Below, in pieces: positions 1 to 13,735 of a stretch of 64,000 nucleotides of DNA. The notes under the pieces are model-generated. The model saw only the letters and a list, made by a program, of their open reading frames with translations. It ran no database searches and was not told the origin of the DNA. A program made the translations under genes and the position numbers. Positions within the stretch are counted from its first letter, which is position 1. Every line of letters begins with the position of its first letter. This DNA is from Drosophila pseudoobscura. Lineage: Eukaryota > Arthropoda > Insecta > Diptera > Drosophilidae. Where the stretch lies: assembly GCF_009870125.1 (NCBI RefSeq), contig NC_046680.1:4402001-4466000 (forward strand). Direction: 5' to 3'.

Positions 1-321
1 GTGATTCAGCACAACCGAGAGAAGGCGCTAGCTCTTGCCCATAAGCTTCAGCTCTGTAAGGCCTCCCTTGAAAAGCTTTTGGACACGCAGCACGCGAAGA
101 GAGAGGATCTTTATCGTGCGAAGATGGACCGCACAAGGCTCCGCAAACAGCAGAAGGAAATGTCGTACCAGGGCGGCATCCTGTCGATGCCCTCCCTGAT
201 GTACGAATACGATAACACAGTGAAGGGACTGCTGGTGAAGCGAACCAGCGTCTTCAAGCTAAGGGAGACCCTGAAGAACCTCAATCGTCGCATACAAGAG
301 TATGAATCGATCTCCATCTAG
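1..321 (+). CDS. C-terminal end of a coiled-coil (DUF4201-like, CFAP263/CFAP184-type) protein, cut by window edge
   Basis: The frame is open from base 1, so the gene starts outside the window; 106 codons are visible and end in TAG at 319-321. The protein is rich in Lys, Arg, Glu and Leu, with long heptad-like stretches. A short break reads GGILSMPSLMYEYDNTV, followed by a second helix. This layout (helix, Gly-Gly-Leu/Ile plus Pro plus Tyr-Asp-Thr-Val, helix) resembles the DUF4201 domain of CCDC113/CCDC96 axonemal proteins. From the family I infer a cilium or sperm-flagellum component. A polyadenylation signal AATAAA lies at 348-353, only 27 bases after the stop, which supports a real 3' end here. 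Family assignment is from memory and moderate. Confidence 0.55.
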   Translation: MIQHNREKALALAHKLQLCKASLEKLLDTQHAKREDLYRAKMDRTRLRKQQKEMSYQGGILSMPSLMYEYDNTVKGLLVKRTSVFKLRETLKNLNRRIQEYESISI

Positions 322-715
322 GAATATTCGACTAAATTGTGCTGCACAATAAAGATAGAAACTCCTTGCTACTGATATTCATAAGGATCATTCTTTTGGC
401 CTTATGTTGCAGCCTGTTTTACCCTTTTCAGATCTCCAATTTACCAAGTGACACGCTATACTTGACTAGATACGAGTATTATCAAAACCTATGAAGGATA
501 CAACCCCCATAAGTTTAGTGGCTTGTCACCCATAGGCCGTTTTCCCAATCCACATTCCACAAACAACATTATACAATTATAAAACATGCGAAAAACCAAA
601 AAAATAAAGTCAAATTGCCGAGAAACTCCACCGATGCTACCTCCGTCGCAATTCGGCCGAGCACATCAACCGCGACCAGCGGATATGTGGTGTCTCGCCA
701 ATTATTTGCTTTGAA
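322..715. other. Intergenic, 3' ends of two converging genes
   Basis: Contains the polyadenylation signal of the plus-strand gene (348-353) and otherwise A/T-rich sequence. I see no coding stretch. It separates the plus-strand coiled-coil gene from the minus-strand exon ending near 716. Confidence 0.5.
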
Positions 716-944
716 TTAAATGTATGCTTGTTCCTGCGCAGTGTCCATTATTCCGTACTCCTCCGACAAATGTTTGCGCAGGTGAACGTAATCCCACAGA
801 ACAGCGCACTCCCTGGCGGGGCATCCGTCGGAGATTGGGCCCATTACTCGGCGGGCATATCCCAGCTGACGAATGGCGTTGAGAACTGAGGACACACATT
901 CGTCAATACTGTCTTGTCCGAGATCACCGACCTGCGAGACCTGT
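716..944 (-). CDS. Unrecognised last coding exon
   Basis: On the minus strand a frame of about 70 codons follows a good 3' splice site (a pyrimidine-rich tract ending TTTACAG near 945) and ends with TAA near 716. It reads VGDLGQDSIDECVSSVLNAI, then a stretch with SDGCPARECAVLWDY, then ends ...TAQEQAYI. The residues look like normal coding sequence rather than chance. No upstream exon is recognisable at higher coordinates, where a Gln-rich plus-strand fragment and a Helentron lie. It may be the final exon of a gene with a long intron, or a relic. I do not recognise the family. The DGCPA...LWD run recalls the transposase-like ORF at 28.8 kb, but that is weak. Confidence 0.35.
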
Positions 945-1229
945 AAAGTAATATATAAAATACATATAGCAATTCTGGCTAACCAGAGGATCATATTCCT
1001 GTTTTTTATTGGGGCCCTGAACACGGTCAGATTATTTCCATCACGTCATGTTTTTTTCTAACCCCAAATACCACAATGGTCGAAACATGGTGGAAACTTA
1101 TTTGAAAAATTCATCGGATTCGCTTGAAACTCGTTGGTCGTTATTTTTGGGGCCGCTGATTACGAAGCCAAGCCACCAGTCTCACAACAAGCCGACTGCT
1201 CCGCCCAGCACCGCGCTGAAGTCCCAACA

Positions 1230-1500
1230 ACTACAGATTTTCGAAGTTCCGAAGCACTGCCGAAGGGCAGCTGGATATCCTCAAGCGTGACTTAAAGCGG
1301 CGAGCGCTGAAGCTGCAGGAGCAAGAAGATCAAGACCAGGATCAGGATCAGCAGTACGATAAGCAGAACGTTCTGGAGCTGTTCGCCCAGAGAAGTGGTG
1401 CGCAGGTCAGGTCCATACGCTTGTATGGAAAACAGAAAAACTGCAGCAGTCCATCATCGATATTGCGCCCCAGGCAAAGAGGCAGGCGCAGCAGCAAGTG
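1230..1500 (+). pseudogene. Gln/Asp-rich coding fragment without recognisable start or partner exons
   Basis: One plus-strand frame (with codon boundaries at 1262) stays open and reads EGQLDILKRDLKRRALKLQE, then a (Gln-Asp) repeat, then DKQNVLELFAQRSGAQ. A possible GT donor follows at about 1406. Past that the same frame is Arg/Ser-rich and stops near 1500. Downstream DNA continues with CAG/CAA-rich sequence to 1740, where Helentron copy A begins. The charged, Lys/Leu/Arg helical part looks like real coding sequence of a Gln-rich Drosophila protein. Without a start, neighbouring exons or a known relative I treat it as a gene fragment, possibly cut by the repeat. An exon of an intact gene with distant partners is the alternative. 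Confidence 0.35.
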
Positions 1501-1735
1501 CTAGTGCAACACCAGCTGGTACCTACGAACCCTTAACATCATTTGAGCAGCATATTCAATGAGACTGCAAACTAGAAGGATTCCTCCACTTTGGCTGTGG
1601 CCGCGAATGACAGCAACAACAGCAGCCCAACAGCAGCCCAACATTGGCACCAACAGCATCGTCAATAACCAGGCAACGGCCGTGCACGACAGCAACTCGC
1701 CAAATCAAATGCCCAGGACAGGAAAAGAGGACAAC

Positions 1736-2748
1736 TTTTTTATACCCGATACTCAAAATGAGTATTGGGGTATATAGATTTGTGGTAAAAGTGGATGTGT
1801 GTAACGTCCAAAAGGAATCGTTTCCGACCCCATGAAGTATATATATTCTTGATCAGCATCAATAGCCGAGTCGATTGAGCCCTGTCTGTCCGTCTGTCTG
1901 TCCGTCCGTCCGTCCGTTCGTCCGTCCGTCTGTCCGTCCTATAAAAGACTATAAAAGCTAGAGCAACGATGTTTTGGATCCAGACTTCTGTGATATGTCA
2001 CTGCTACAAGAATATTTCAAAACTTCGCCCCGCCCACTTCCGCCCCCACAAAGGACGAAAATCTGTGGCATCCACATTTTTAAAGATACGATAAAACCAA
2101 AAACGCAGAATCGTAGAGGATGACTATATGTTCTAGATTGTAAAATCTTAACCAGATTGTATAATTATTATAGCCAGAAACAAGAAATAATTTCATTCTT
2201 TCTCGCTCTGTCTCTCTCTAACACTCAGGATTCAAGGTCGGTTGAGTTCAAGGATCTCAGAACCTATTAGAGCCAGAGCAACCAAATTTGGCATCCACAC
2301 TCCTGTGATATCGGACCTTGACCGTTTTGGGTAAAAATTTCGCCACACCCCCTTCCGCCCCCGCAAAGGACGAAAATCTGGGGCATCCACAAATCTCAGA
2401 GACTATTAAGGCTAGAAAAACCAAATTTGGTATCCGCACTTCTGTTAGATCTCACTATAAAACGTATATCTCAGAATTTCGTCCCACCCCCTTCCGCCCC
2501 CACAAAGGACGAAAATCTGTTGCATCCACAATATTGCACATTCGAGAAACAAGCAAGAAATCAATTTGCAGTGGCTACGCAGCGCCCTACGTCACGCTCA
2601 GACTGATTTTCTGTGTCTCTCGCACGCACTCTTTGTCGTGTCGTTTAATATTAGACGCCGCCTGCCGGAGGAGAGCCATACTGACTTAGTATCGGGTATA
2701 ACCGTAGAGTTGCGGTGTCCGCAGCAACTCACAACGTTCCCCCTCGTT
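1736..2748 (+). mobile_element. Helentron (DINE-1/SGM/mini-me-like), copy A
   Basis: The 5' end carries TATACCCGATACTCAAAATG and a mirror AGTATTGGGGTAT. A (GTCY)n microsatellite follows at about 1885-1940, the hallmark of DINE-1-type elements. Near the 3' end AGTATCGGGTATA (2688-2700) is the inverted partner of the 5' TATACCCGATACT. It is followed by a short hairpin GAGTTGC...GCAACTC (about 2707-2730) and the terminus ACAACGTTCCCCCTCGTT. The copy holds three diverged versions of an internal block containing CAAAGGACGAAAATCTG (about 2053, 2365 and 2503), which makes it longer than copies B-D. No coding capacity is seen, as expected for this non-autonomous family. Class is from known DINE-1 structure; the exact subfamily is inference. 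Confidence 0.8.
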
Positions 2749-4812
2749 ATATCTCTAGTTTCCCTTAAATATATCGTTACTTAGCCTTAAGAACAGAGAA
2801 CGCATACGATAAATGTACCATCAGTACAGAGACTCCTTCCCCATATCGTTTCGCTTACCATTTCACGACAGCCAATCCCACATTCCCATACCAACACATT
2901 GCCCCCACCTCGAACCGTAAGGTGTCCTTAGTCTTAGTCCTTACACCACTGCGTCCTTTTCTCTTTATAAGAACTTCAGTCATTCCTCAGTCTACACAGT
3001 CTGGCTGGACTGTACTCCTGAGAATTGTCAACGGGAATTAGAAATTTAATCGCAATTGGAGCAAAATCTTGTCAGGCAGTAATATTATTGCTTTCTGGGT
3101 TGTATTGTCCCGCCGACTTGTTTGAAAAAGTGTAGAGCCACGAGTGAGTTGCTAATTTTGAAAAATAATGGATACTACAGGATCCAGAGAGACTTCCTAC
3201 TTATTGTATAAGCTTGCTTATGCATAAATAATAACCCTGAATTGGCACACAAAATCTCTTAATGAACCATTATAAAAAATGTATTTCCCCATAATTTTCA
3301 GTGTCAAGATTGATATTTATTCGTTTGTTTTTATTTATCCCCTCTCCATACATTCATATGTATAAATATACACAACGCAAATAAAAGTGAGAGAAAATAT
3401 TTGTTTCTGTTGTATCACATTTTTCTATGTATGAAAATTTCCAATCTCTTTAAAAAATAAAAAAGCAACATTTTGCTTGAGTTTTACACCATTTTTTTGT
3501 TTTTTTTTCGATTTATTGGAATTATTAATGTTTCTATATACGATATAAAAGTATAAATAAAGTATTAGAGAACGCTGCATTTAGACAAAACTAATTAGGC
3601 AAATCATTAATTTATCAACATAACGAGTTCGGGGCAGCCCGAAGTCCAAAATACTCTCACTAAGTCAAATATTTAAAAAAGAGAATCAACCATGATTGTC
3701 AACGAGAGGCAGGATTATAAATCTAAATAATCGTGGCATAAATACTGGAATATTCCGTCGAATAATCGTAACAAATGATTGAATTTCACTTCTTAATCCT
3801 TGGGGGTTCCAAACGTCCCTACAAAGTGTTTATACTCTCTGCCAACCGTATGACATACATATGTATAATGTTTTTGATTTATTTCTCTTTTAAATAAATG
3901 AAGAAATCATGAGATACAGCAGCTGAGGACGTGGAATATGCTGAAAGCCGTCTGGCCTTTCTCAGTTTTGGCACTCTCTCATAATTGTTGCACCTGAAAT
4001 ATATTTATTTGAAACACACACATAGATATACATTAGGTAGTAGGTATAGGTATGGTTATATACATAGATATAATTATTTCGCGCCTCCGACAGGTGAGAC
4101 TCTGTTTTTTTTTTGGGGAAATTCCTGTCCGAATATATACTATATTCATTATATGTGCATATATATTGGATCTTCATGACGGTTTGACCTCGACACGCTT
4201 CAGTGGAATTTTTTGGGCTGTTTATGTTTGGTTTATAACGACGATACGATATGATGATATACCCGAACATACCTACATATATGCGAGTCATTTATAGAAC
4301 GGATTGTTGCGAACATTTGGTGCTCATTGGGGTTGGGGCAAAATAAGTAAAGACTACACCCACACAAAAGCAAAATCAAAAGCAAAAACAAAAACAACAG
4401 CAAGAGTACGATCGGAGAGCTCAAGGTTATTGAATGGTGGAATTGAAATCGAAATCAAATTGGAAGTGCAAGTGCAAAAGGAAGTGTGGGATTTTTCATT
4501 ACTTTATTTTATATAGATTAACTTAGGCGTACGAGTATACTTAATTTAAAGGCTGTAAAGGTTCTATAAGCTTTTGCATTGCTTTTTTGTTGTTTTGTGT
4601 GAGTGATTTTTGTTTTGTTTTTGTTGTTGGTGAGGAATATTTTTGTGTTGATGTTTCATATAAATATATATATATGTATATATCGTGTTTGTGTGGTGTG
4701 TGTTTATATAAAACTAGCATACATATGGATATATCGTGTAGAAAAACCAAAGACAGATGGGGGCATCTATCGTACGTCGATCATCCATCGTCCGTCCGCA
4801 CAAAGTAACCGC
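2749..4812. other. Intergenic, downstream of Mp20 and Helentron A
   Basis: A/T-rich sequence with many chance short ORFs, (TATA)n and (GT)n runs at 4660-4710, and an AAAGCAAAA-type simple repeat at 4360-4400. The last few hundred bases presumably hold the Mp20 3' UTR on the minus strand. No further gene is supported. A short string near 3745-3770 (ATTCCGTCGAATAAT) recurs at about 46210. Confidence 0.4.
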
Positions 4813-5620
4813 TTACTTGCCGAGCAGAATTTTGCGGCCAGCGCCAAGGTTCTGGCCAGCCTGGGTGGCACCCTTGTTGGAGCCAGCCTGGAGACCGACA
4901 ATGGTCTGGCCGGCCTTCAGCTGCTCGTCGGTGAAGTCGCGCTTGCACTCATCGGCTGGCTTGGGGCCCAGGAAGGGACCCTTGAAGTCGTCGTGCTTGT
5001 AGGTCTACAATGAGATCAATCGCGGTCAATTGTATCCACAAAGCAGGAGCAGAGAGTAGGGTTTGCTGGTCAGGGGGTGAAACTTACAGCACGGCCCAGG
5101 GCGAAGATGGTGTTGGTGACATTGGCAATGTCCTTCTTCTCGTAGAGATCGACTGTCTGGAAGACATCGATGTCGGGCACACCGTACTCCTTGAGAGCCT
5201 TCTGGAAGTTGTTGATGTTCTCCATGAACTTGAACTGGCCGCCGGAGGAGTTGACCTTGGGCACGGCGTTGGGGGACAGGATGTTGATCAGCTTGCACAG
5301 CACCTGGCCATCCTTGAGCACATCCTCGTAGGCCTGACCGGCGGGGAACTTCTCACCAATGATGGACTCCACCCACTCCTGAGCCTCCTTGTCCATCTCG
5401 GGATTGCGCTTGCCGGCAATCTATGGGGATCGAGCGAGGATCAAACGAGAACAAACAAAACTTTAGCAAATAGCCACATAGGATTTTCTTAATTTTGTTG
5501 CACTTTGTATCGTTTTTCTTTTCAGTTCTTTTTTGAAATACATTTTTTCCTTTTGCATTTTCTTTTTATTTTTCCACAATTAGTATTCACCTTGGCACGA
5601 ACAGCACGTTCTAGAGACAT
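4813..5620 (-). CDS. Mp20: Muscle protein 20 (calponin/transgelin family)
   Basis: Three coding exons on the minus strand: 5620-5591, 5420-5088 and 5004-4813, with GT/AG introns. They give 184 residues, the length I recall for D. melanogaster Mp20. The protein starts MSLERAVRAK, then a single calponin-homology domain at about residues 22-125 (QEWVESIIGEKF...DGQVLCKLINIL...FQTVDLYEKKDI). It ends with one calponin-like repeat near residues 157-180 (GLQAGSNKGATQAGQNLGAG) and ILLGK. Mp20 is an actin-associated, calcium-responsive protein of synchronous muscles in flies, so it acts on thin filaments in the cytoplasm. All splice sites and the stop are intact. A TATA-like/Inr promoter lies 60-100 bases upstream. 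Identity is near certain. Confidence 0.96.
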
Positions 5621-5680
5621 TTTGTGTTGTGTTTTTGGGGGCGTTGGGTTATGTTCTTCTCTAAAGCCTGGGCAAGCTTA

Positions 5681-5720
5681 CACTGATGCCTGGCCACGGG
5701 GCGTATGCGGCTTTTAAAGC
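5681..5720 (-). promoter_or_regulatory. Mp20 core promoter (TATA-like box and Inr)
   Basis: Read on the minus strand, GCTTTAAAAG (5720-5711) is followed about 33 bases later by TCAGTG (5686-5681). That is the spacing and sequence of a Drosophila TATA/Initiator pair. The predicted start, near 5685, leaves a 5' UTR of about 65 bases before the Mp20 ATG at 5620. A strong focused promoter suits a muscle gene. Confidence 0.6.
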
Positions 5721-8357
5721 ACGAGAGAGCCCACTCCCGCAGTACGAGCATCGTTCAAGAATTTTCCAAAAATATATCCGAATTCGGAGTCGGCTACGAG
5801 AATTCCGAAGCGTGGGCGTTCCTGTACCTATACATCTTTTTGGTCCGATCACGCCTGCTGCCCCATGAGTCGTGCGATATAATTTTAGAATATCATCAGA
5901 AAAAAAGCTAGAGAAAAACTGAAAACGAAAAATCCAAAGCACCAACAACAGCAAATGCTTGATAATTTTCACACATATTGCGAGTGTGTTAAAGTTGTTC
6001 TAGTTGTTGCCCTCCAATTAATAAATATGTGTGTACACATTTACACACTCTACCCAAAATGAGTTGCTCATCTGCATTTTTTCGGACTCTTACGCGGACA
6101 CGAGCCGGACGACAGCCAGCTGTCCTGCTGCCTTTCTGTGTCCGATGTGTTTGTCTGCGAGTGCATTTGTTGCTCGTAACTTCCATGCGATTGGCGTGCA
6201 TTGGGTCATAACTAAAAATGGCACTGAATTGGGTTGCTTCGACGTGGACACGCTCCAGAAGCAACGTTGTCCAATGAGCAAATCTTGTTGAGGTGCTCAG
6301 AATTGGTTACGGTAAGGGAACCATATCCGGGTGGAGTTTATATTAAATTTAATTACGGAACTCTTGTCAATTATGATATTGATATGGAACTATTCAAAGA
6401 TCTGATCGTTATATTACATGGCCAAAAATCAAGTTATTTTAAGGCAGCCATTTATTGCTCAAATCAATTTCAAAAATTAAAACCCCAAGTCGTTATTCTA
6501 GAACCCATCCAAATCTAACTGTCGACTCTGATTGAATTCCAGACTCAAAATGAAAACTAATGTGTAACTATAATATTTTAATACAAATCAAAGGAGAAGC
6601 ACTGAGAATCAGAGAACGAGAGAAGCATTTTTCATTCAAAAAAATCAAGGCCGGAGATGCTTTAATGTCCAGACAATTAAGTTGAATTATGCGCTGCGTG
6701 TTATTGAAAAACACTTTTGGGGGGACATCAAGCGACTGTCTGTTGCCGTCCAAAAAATCTTCCAAATGTCACTACAAGAGGAAGAAGACACGACAAGGCT
6801 GCCGCGCGGCCAAGGGGCTCTGACCTGTCTGCCAAAGTTCAGGCGCACCCCCTCGAAGAGAGATGTTTTATTAAATGAATGTTCCACAGAACCGCTAGTA
6901 CAAATAAATTAGTACAAATAGTACACACTGAGAGTGGCGTTCGCGAAAAAAATCTTTCTAGGGCGGATACAGTTTCGATAACACTGGGTCCCGAGCAGAC
7001 GGCACGCAAAAGGCTCGACAAATTTGTGCTCTGGGTAGTATTTGCAAAGGTATTTCTGTCCCACTCCGAACAAGTGGACCCGAAATAGTGGCGCTGCGTC
7101 AGCGTCGAAATTTTCCAGCCACGTACATAGTTCTCGTTCGCGCTCTCGATTTTGGGGTCTTTTGCTTATTTTTCTCACACTCAAGCTCCACCGAGAAACA
7201 GAACAGAGAAATTCTCGGGCCGTGGCGTGTTGGTTTATTTTTACCACCTCCTTGGCCCGCGGCGACGGACAACAGGAGGACTATTTTTTAAATAAAAAAA
7301 TATTTTTTCGGGTCAGAAAGAAAACCATAATCATTTCGATTAAGTGAATTAAATTTGCCTCGGGCCCTGTCCTGGTTTGCCTATTGTCTTTGGAAAATCT
7401 AATTAGGGCCCCCGCAGATGTGTGCCAATCTTTCACACCAATTAAATTAATGTAATTGTATTGTGGGGACGGAATGGTCGCCTCCAAGAAGTCTAAGAAT
7501 CCAATTCAATTATAAGGCAGATTTCTGGCAAACAGTCCAGCGACCTGAATTGCAATGCCAACAGAATCTCTGCATCCTGGATAGCCTGTGATGTGCTGTT
7601 TGTCCTTCTGTCCCATAAATGGGGGCCGGATAGCTTGGTCGTGCATTCTCATTCCCCATTATGTAGGTGCATGTACATACATAGGTGGCTCGTGTTTGTC
7701 TAGGAAAATTGGATTCTAGTGCGCAAACATTCGGGAGAGCAAGCTAGTTTACCCAGACGCACTTGCGCTAAATTCGTGGGGATTATTTTCCCATAAATCA
7801 GCATAAAAACTCCACAAAGGCCAGCGAAAGACCCACCCCATCCAACCAATTCAGTCCACTGATATGGCCAACAACCCAAAATGGCCGACGCGTACCCCAA
7901 ATGAAGTCAGGCGAAAATTAGGTCGTGGAAGCTGGAGCTGGCTGTAAGGCAGTAGCTGAAACAGGATCTGGGCGGGGATTCAACCACTTGCTGGCATTTC
8001 TGGCCGCTTCCGTTGGATGCTCACAGTGGAGCGGAAACGGAAATTGAGTCGAGCATTGTCCTGCAATTCCATTTATCAACAAACAGAAACGGCACTCGTG
8101 CCTCCGAGTGTCCGAGTAAGTTCCTCCGGCTAAGAATAGACACGTTATTTATTTAAGCCAAACATTTAATTGGAAAATCACGCCCAATGTCGTCATTTGG
8201 CCAACAGAAATAAACAAACGGCTCGCATTGGTCGGCGGGAATAGTTATTTATAAGTTTTCTAATAATTTCTCTAGACGTTTTTCCGCATCTTCCCGATAA
8301 AAGCAATTAAATTTCACATTTTCACACTGTTGCAGTTCTGGCCAGAAAAAGATATCG
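5721..8357. other. Intergenic, no gene supported
   Basis: Many overlapping short ORFs but none with domain-like sequence or consistent splice sites. A frame at about 6234-6518 has 94 codons but resembles no family I know. The stretch is long enough to hold distant regulatory DNA of Mp20. I see no RNA gene. Confidence 0.4.
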
Positions 8358-9276
8358 AACGAGGGGGAACGTTGTGAGTTGCTTCGGACACCGCAACTCT
8401 ACAGTTATACCCGATACTAAGTCAGTATGGCTCTCCTCCGGCAGCGCCGCTAATATTAAATGACAAGACAAAGAGTGCGTGCGAGAGAGACAGAAAATCA
8501 GTCTGAGCGTGACGTCGGGCGCTGCGTAGCCACTGCAAATTGATTTCTTTGATTCCTTTTGGCTATAAAAATGATCTGATCTGATCCAGATTCAGCAATC
8601 TGATAGATATGGTCATTATCTATGATTCTGCCTTTTTAGTTTTCTCAAATCTGCAATTTTGAAACAAACTCGTCTCGGTCCGATATATTAGGAGTGTGGA
8701 TACCAAATTTGGTTGCTCTAGCTTTTATAGTCTCTGACATTTAGGCGCTAATGTTTTACTCTAAGCAAAGCCGCCTATGCTACGTGTGTGTTAAAGAGAG
8801 ACAGGGCGAGAAAAAATGAAATTGTTTTCTTGATGCTGGCTATAATAATAATACGAACCAATTCAGATTCCGCAGTCTAAAAGATATCGTCATTCTGTAC
8901 GATTCTGCGTTTTTGGTTTTCTCGTCTCTTTAAAATTGTGGATGCCGCAGATTTTCGCCCTTTGTGGGAGCGGAAGTGGGCGGGGCAAAGTTTTGAAATA
9001 TTTTTGTAGCAGTGACATATCACAGAAGTCTGGATCCAAAACATCGTTGCTCTAGCTCTTATAGTCTTTGAGCATTAGGCGCTGAAGGGGACGGACAGAC
9101 GGACAGACGGACGGACGGACAGACAGACAGGGCTCAATCGACTCGGCTATTGATGCTGATCAAGAATATATATACTTTATAGGGTCGGAAACGATTCCTT
9201 CTGGACGTTACACACATCCACTTTTACCACAAATCTAATATACCCCAATACTCATTTTGAGTATCGGGTATAAAAA
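8358..9276 (-). mobile_element. Helentron (DINE-1/SGM-like), copy B
   Basis: Inverted relative to copy A. The 3' terminus comes first as AACGAGGGGGAACGTTGTGA, then the hairpin GAGTTGC...GCAACTC (about 8377-8400), then TATACCCGATACTAAGTC. Internal blocks match copy A in reverse (CTACGCAGC, CAGATTTTCG, GATCCAAAACATCGTTGC). The (GTCY)n microsatellite is at about 9090-9130. The 5' end is at 9240-9276 with ATACTCATTTTGAGTATCGG. No ORF. It looks closer in sequence to copy C than to D. Confidence 0.8.
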
Positions 9277-12200
9277 GGCTGCGTGGCGGGAAAATGCTCT
9301 CATATTATTCTGTTTACCATTTGCCCAATGTTGGCCCTAACAATTCAAGCGAAAAAGGCAAAACGCAAACGGCAGAGTTCTCCTGGACATGGAGCGACTT
9401 TTGGCTAACCTTTCGATTAAATTTGCATTTGTTTGTCGACACAATTTATTTGTATACCCTAAAATAGCATAAACAATGTATATAATGGAAAACATATGTA
9501 TAAATACATATATGTACCATACACATATCATACACATGTCTTTAAAGGGCATTCCCTAAATATTTCCATTCTCAGAGCTCATATGCACATAGTTCTCACC
9601 CAGTTTTAGCTACAATTTAATGAAACAAGAAATACCTTAAATTTATATAATAAAATTTAAAAAAAAAATTTTATTTTCAACTCTTCTTACGAAAATAAGT
9701 ACTATTTATTTCGAATTTAAATTATAAAAATCAAAAATTAGTTGTTTATTATTAATTATATACAAATTACATGACTATGTATATTTATAGCATATCCAGT
9801 ATATCCTCGAAAAACTCAATCATGCAGCGTTTTGAAATTACTTTATTCCCCAGTTGAAAACTTCTCTGAATTACAAAAAAAATAAGATTTTAGTATATCT
9901 TACCTGCCTGGGATTATTTCATGAGAGTATGAATGAGGTCTGATAGACACAAATAAATTCTCCAACCTTTTATTTGAAATCTTTGGTTCAGCAATTATTC
10001 CGATGCGGAATCTTTTGAACTTCTTTGTTGCCTGTTGGATGTTTGTTTGGTCTGTTCTGTTCTGTTTGGCTATCCCGCCTCGTGAATATCATTTACATGA
10101 AGCGAGTGTCTGTCTGTTTAATCGTCAGCCGGCTGGGCCTGATAAATGATTCTGCCGCAGCGAAGAGCGCCCCATCTTCAGCTGAAACCAAAAAAGGTTA
10201 ATTAGAAATTCAGCAGGACCGCAACAAAGGTGGAGGCACTTAACCACAACAAAAAGGTCTTCGTCTTCGCAGGATAAGTGTTGCGATGGGCCAGAAAGCA
10301 GGTGAAAATAATATAATAAATGTACGGGTATGTCAAGGACTAGGAGAAGAGCAGCCATCAAACACTTTAATCAATAATTCAACTGTGACTGTGCATCTAG
10401 TCGATGGTCCACTCAGCGCGGACTCGAGTCCGTTGTCCAACCCGAAATAAAATCCACAACAAATATGGCTACGAGTAATAATCGAATACCGGGAGAGAAC
10501 TAAACCCGAATCGCTTGTCCCAATGGTAAAAGGTACAAGGCGAAAACTTTTTCAATATTTCAAACTCACGCATGGTTGCCTGCTGCCTGAGCTCTGGTGG
10601 CCCCTGGAGCTGCAGAGACCAGTCCTGGATGCTGAATGCCGAATGGAGAATGTCGGATGCCTTCGCCTAATTGAATTTCCCGGCTAACACTTTAAAGCTT
10701 GCTGCCTGGCTACCTAATAGCCTCTTGTAATGAGATTTCAGGCACTCCCACTCGCTGGCCGCTTTCGTCTAGCAAAAACTTTCCATTTCAACAAATTGAC
10801 TGACGGGCGCTGGAACAGACTTCAAAGCAACATTTTCACTAAATCAATTTGCACAAAGTATTTGCCAGTCTTGGATTCAAGCAGTTCTGGACCACCGCTC
10901 CCCAGCCTAGCAGCAGAGAAAAGTTTTATCTGGAACAAAAGTCGTCGTCTGTCATCCTTAACTCAATTTTGTAGCGTACAATGTGTGTCACATTAGGCAG
11001 TTCCAGTCCCAGTTTTTCAACAGCAACATATGCTAATTCAAAGCCATTATGAGCCTAATTACAAGTTGTGCGATTTTGTTCCGATTGTGAGATACCGTTC
11101 GAGTTTTAAAGGGTTTCAGATATCTGTTCGTTCCTGCATGTCTGACTCTTAAGAAACAATTTCCTGCAATTGCTACGTTAACGTACAAATCGCAAAATGA
11201 GACTGTTTGACTGCATTCTTCCGCTGTTAAACATCCGACAGTTCCAACTGCTGTCTGTTACGTTGCTTACAGGCCTTAAACGCGAATCCAAAATACTCTG
11301 TCGCTCGTCGAGCACCCTGTAGGAAAGGCGTTGTCTGCTTTCAATTTCATTTGTTTTCAGAAAGTTTTTCTTTGTGAATGCTGTACGTAATTTATGCGGG
11401 ATGGGAGAGTATCTACAAATAATTTTCCCTAACATAATAATAACAATAATTACAATTTAAATGAATTTCCTTTTTGCTCGGAATATATTTGCTACAAAAA
11501 TTATAAATAAAACAAAACGACGGTTTGGCAGTAGGGCAGTAGCATCTGTTGTTGTCGGGGCAGTTGCATCCGGTCCGGCGATGGAACGCCAATAAATAAA
11601 TTCATTCTTTGGGGGCAGCGTGGCCCTTAATCAAATTCAACGCGACATGCAAATCGCAAAAAATATTCACAGAAACACAGTTTTCCCGAGTCGACGTGCG
11701 AGTTCCCCTTGCCCACTCCAAACAAATTTATACGTATAGAGATTCGTATCGATTTAATCGAAAGGGAAAAAATTAATTTTATTTCAGTAGCAGATTCAGC
11801 TATGTATTTAATCGTATCTCATATGACTTGCAAATTGATGCATATTAAAGACTATAGTTGCTATACTCCCTGTCAGAGTAGAGCGAATCCAAGCGGATGT
11901 GCTTTGGGGTCCAATTGCAAAAGGCTAAAACATTACACCACCAGAAAATCTGTTCAAGACTGTACCGTGTACACTGTCAACGTAAAGGGCAGAGCACATA
12001 AATGCTGGGAAAACGTTGAAGAAAATTGAAAAACTTGCAGGGCGAAAAGTTTGCTGCGCGTGCCGCAAAAAGCAATTGCAATCCACGCTGAAGTTGCTCC
12101 ACTCGCCCGACAGATGACAGCGAAAAGTCAAACCAAAGCTGCAACCTGAGGAAAAACGGCAGCGACCAGGTGCACGTACCCATAACGTGGCCGCGAAGCT

Positions 12201-12618
12201 GGGAGGGACTGAAAAGACATCTGGAAATGCGTGGTCCAACTTTTTGTTTAAGCTGGGTGTCCACGGCATCGAATTACATGTGGGGGCATTCAGAACTGGG
12301 GAACCGTAGAGAGCAATTAGCGCCTCGCAGTCAAAGGATTACCCTTCTCAATTTAGGTGCACTCGATACGGCTATTAGGCCTGACATGCTGTCATTAGTA
12401 CGTCAGACCCAGAGCCACATTTCCAAATATTTGCCAAACATTTGAAGTACAAACTGCCGCCGGATCCAGTGGTAGGTCAACACGCTCCGCCAACCTGCAC
12501 TCCAATGCGATGGTCGCCCACGAAATTACTTTGAAATCAGCGGAACATATCCTATCCCCTTCACCAGCATAACAAACATCGAATTACACCCTGCCTTGGG
12601 GCAGTTTAAACACGAGGT
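9277..12618. other. Intergenic between Helentron B and noppera-bo
   Basis: No gene is supported. A weak possibility is a terminal exon on the minus strand at about 10125-10181, where a pyrimidine-rich AG acceptor precedes LKMGRSSLRQNHLSGPAG and a stop, but no partner exon is visible. The rest is A/T-rich with scattered short ORFs. Confidence 0.35.
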
Positions 12619-13560
<942 letters not shown>

Positions 13561-13735
13561 TCAGAGCCGATGAACAACTGAAAAATCAGTAAAGGCTGCT
13601 CACAAGGTAAGCTGGAGACAAGACCTTCTTTGTGGGATATTCACAATCACATATGTATGTACGTAAATATATATGACTTTTCTATTCCCTTTGTTCAAGA
13701 ATTATCGTTGAAAAAGCATTTTACAAATAGCAAAT

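Noticed and set aside
1880-1940. (GTCY)n run as a CRISPR-like or satellite array
   Set aside because: It is the internal microsatellite found in all DINE-1-type elements; no spacers.
5010-5492. 160-codon plus ORF over Mp20
   Set aside because: Antisense shadow of the conserved CH domain exon.
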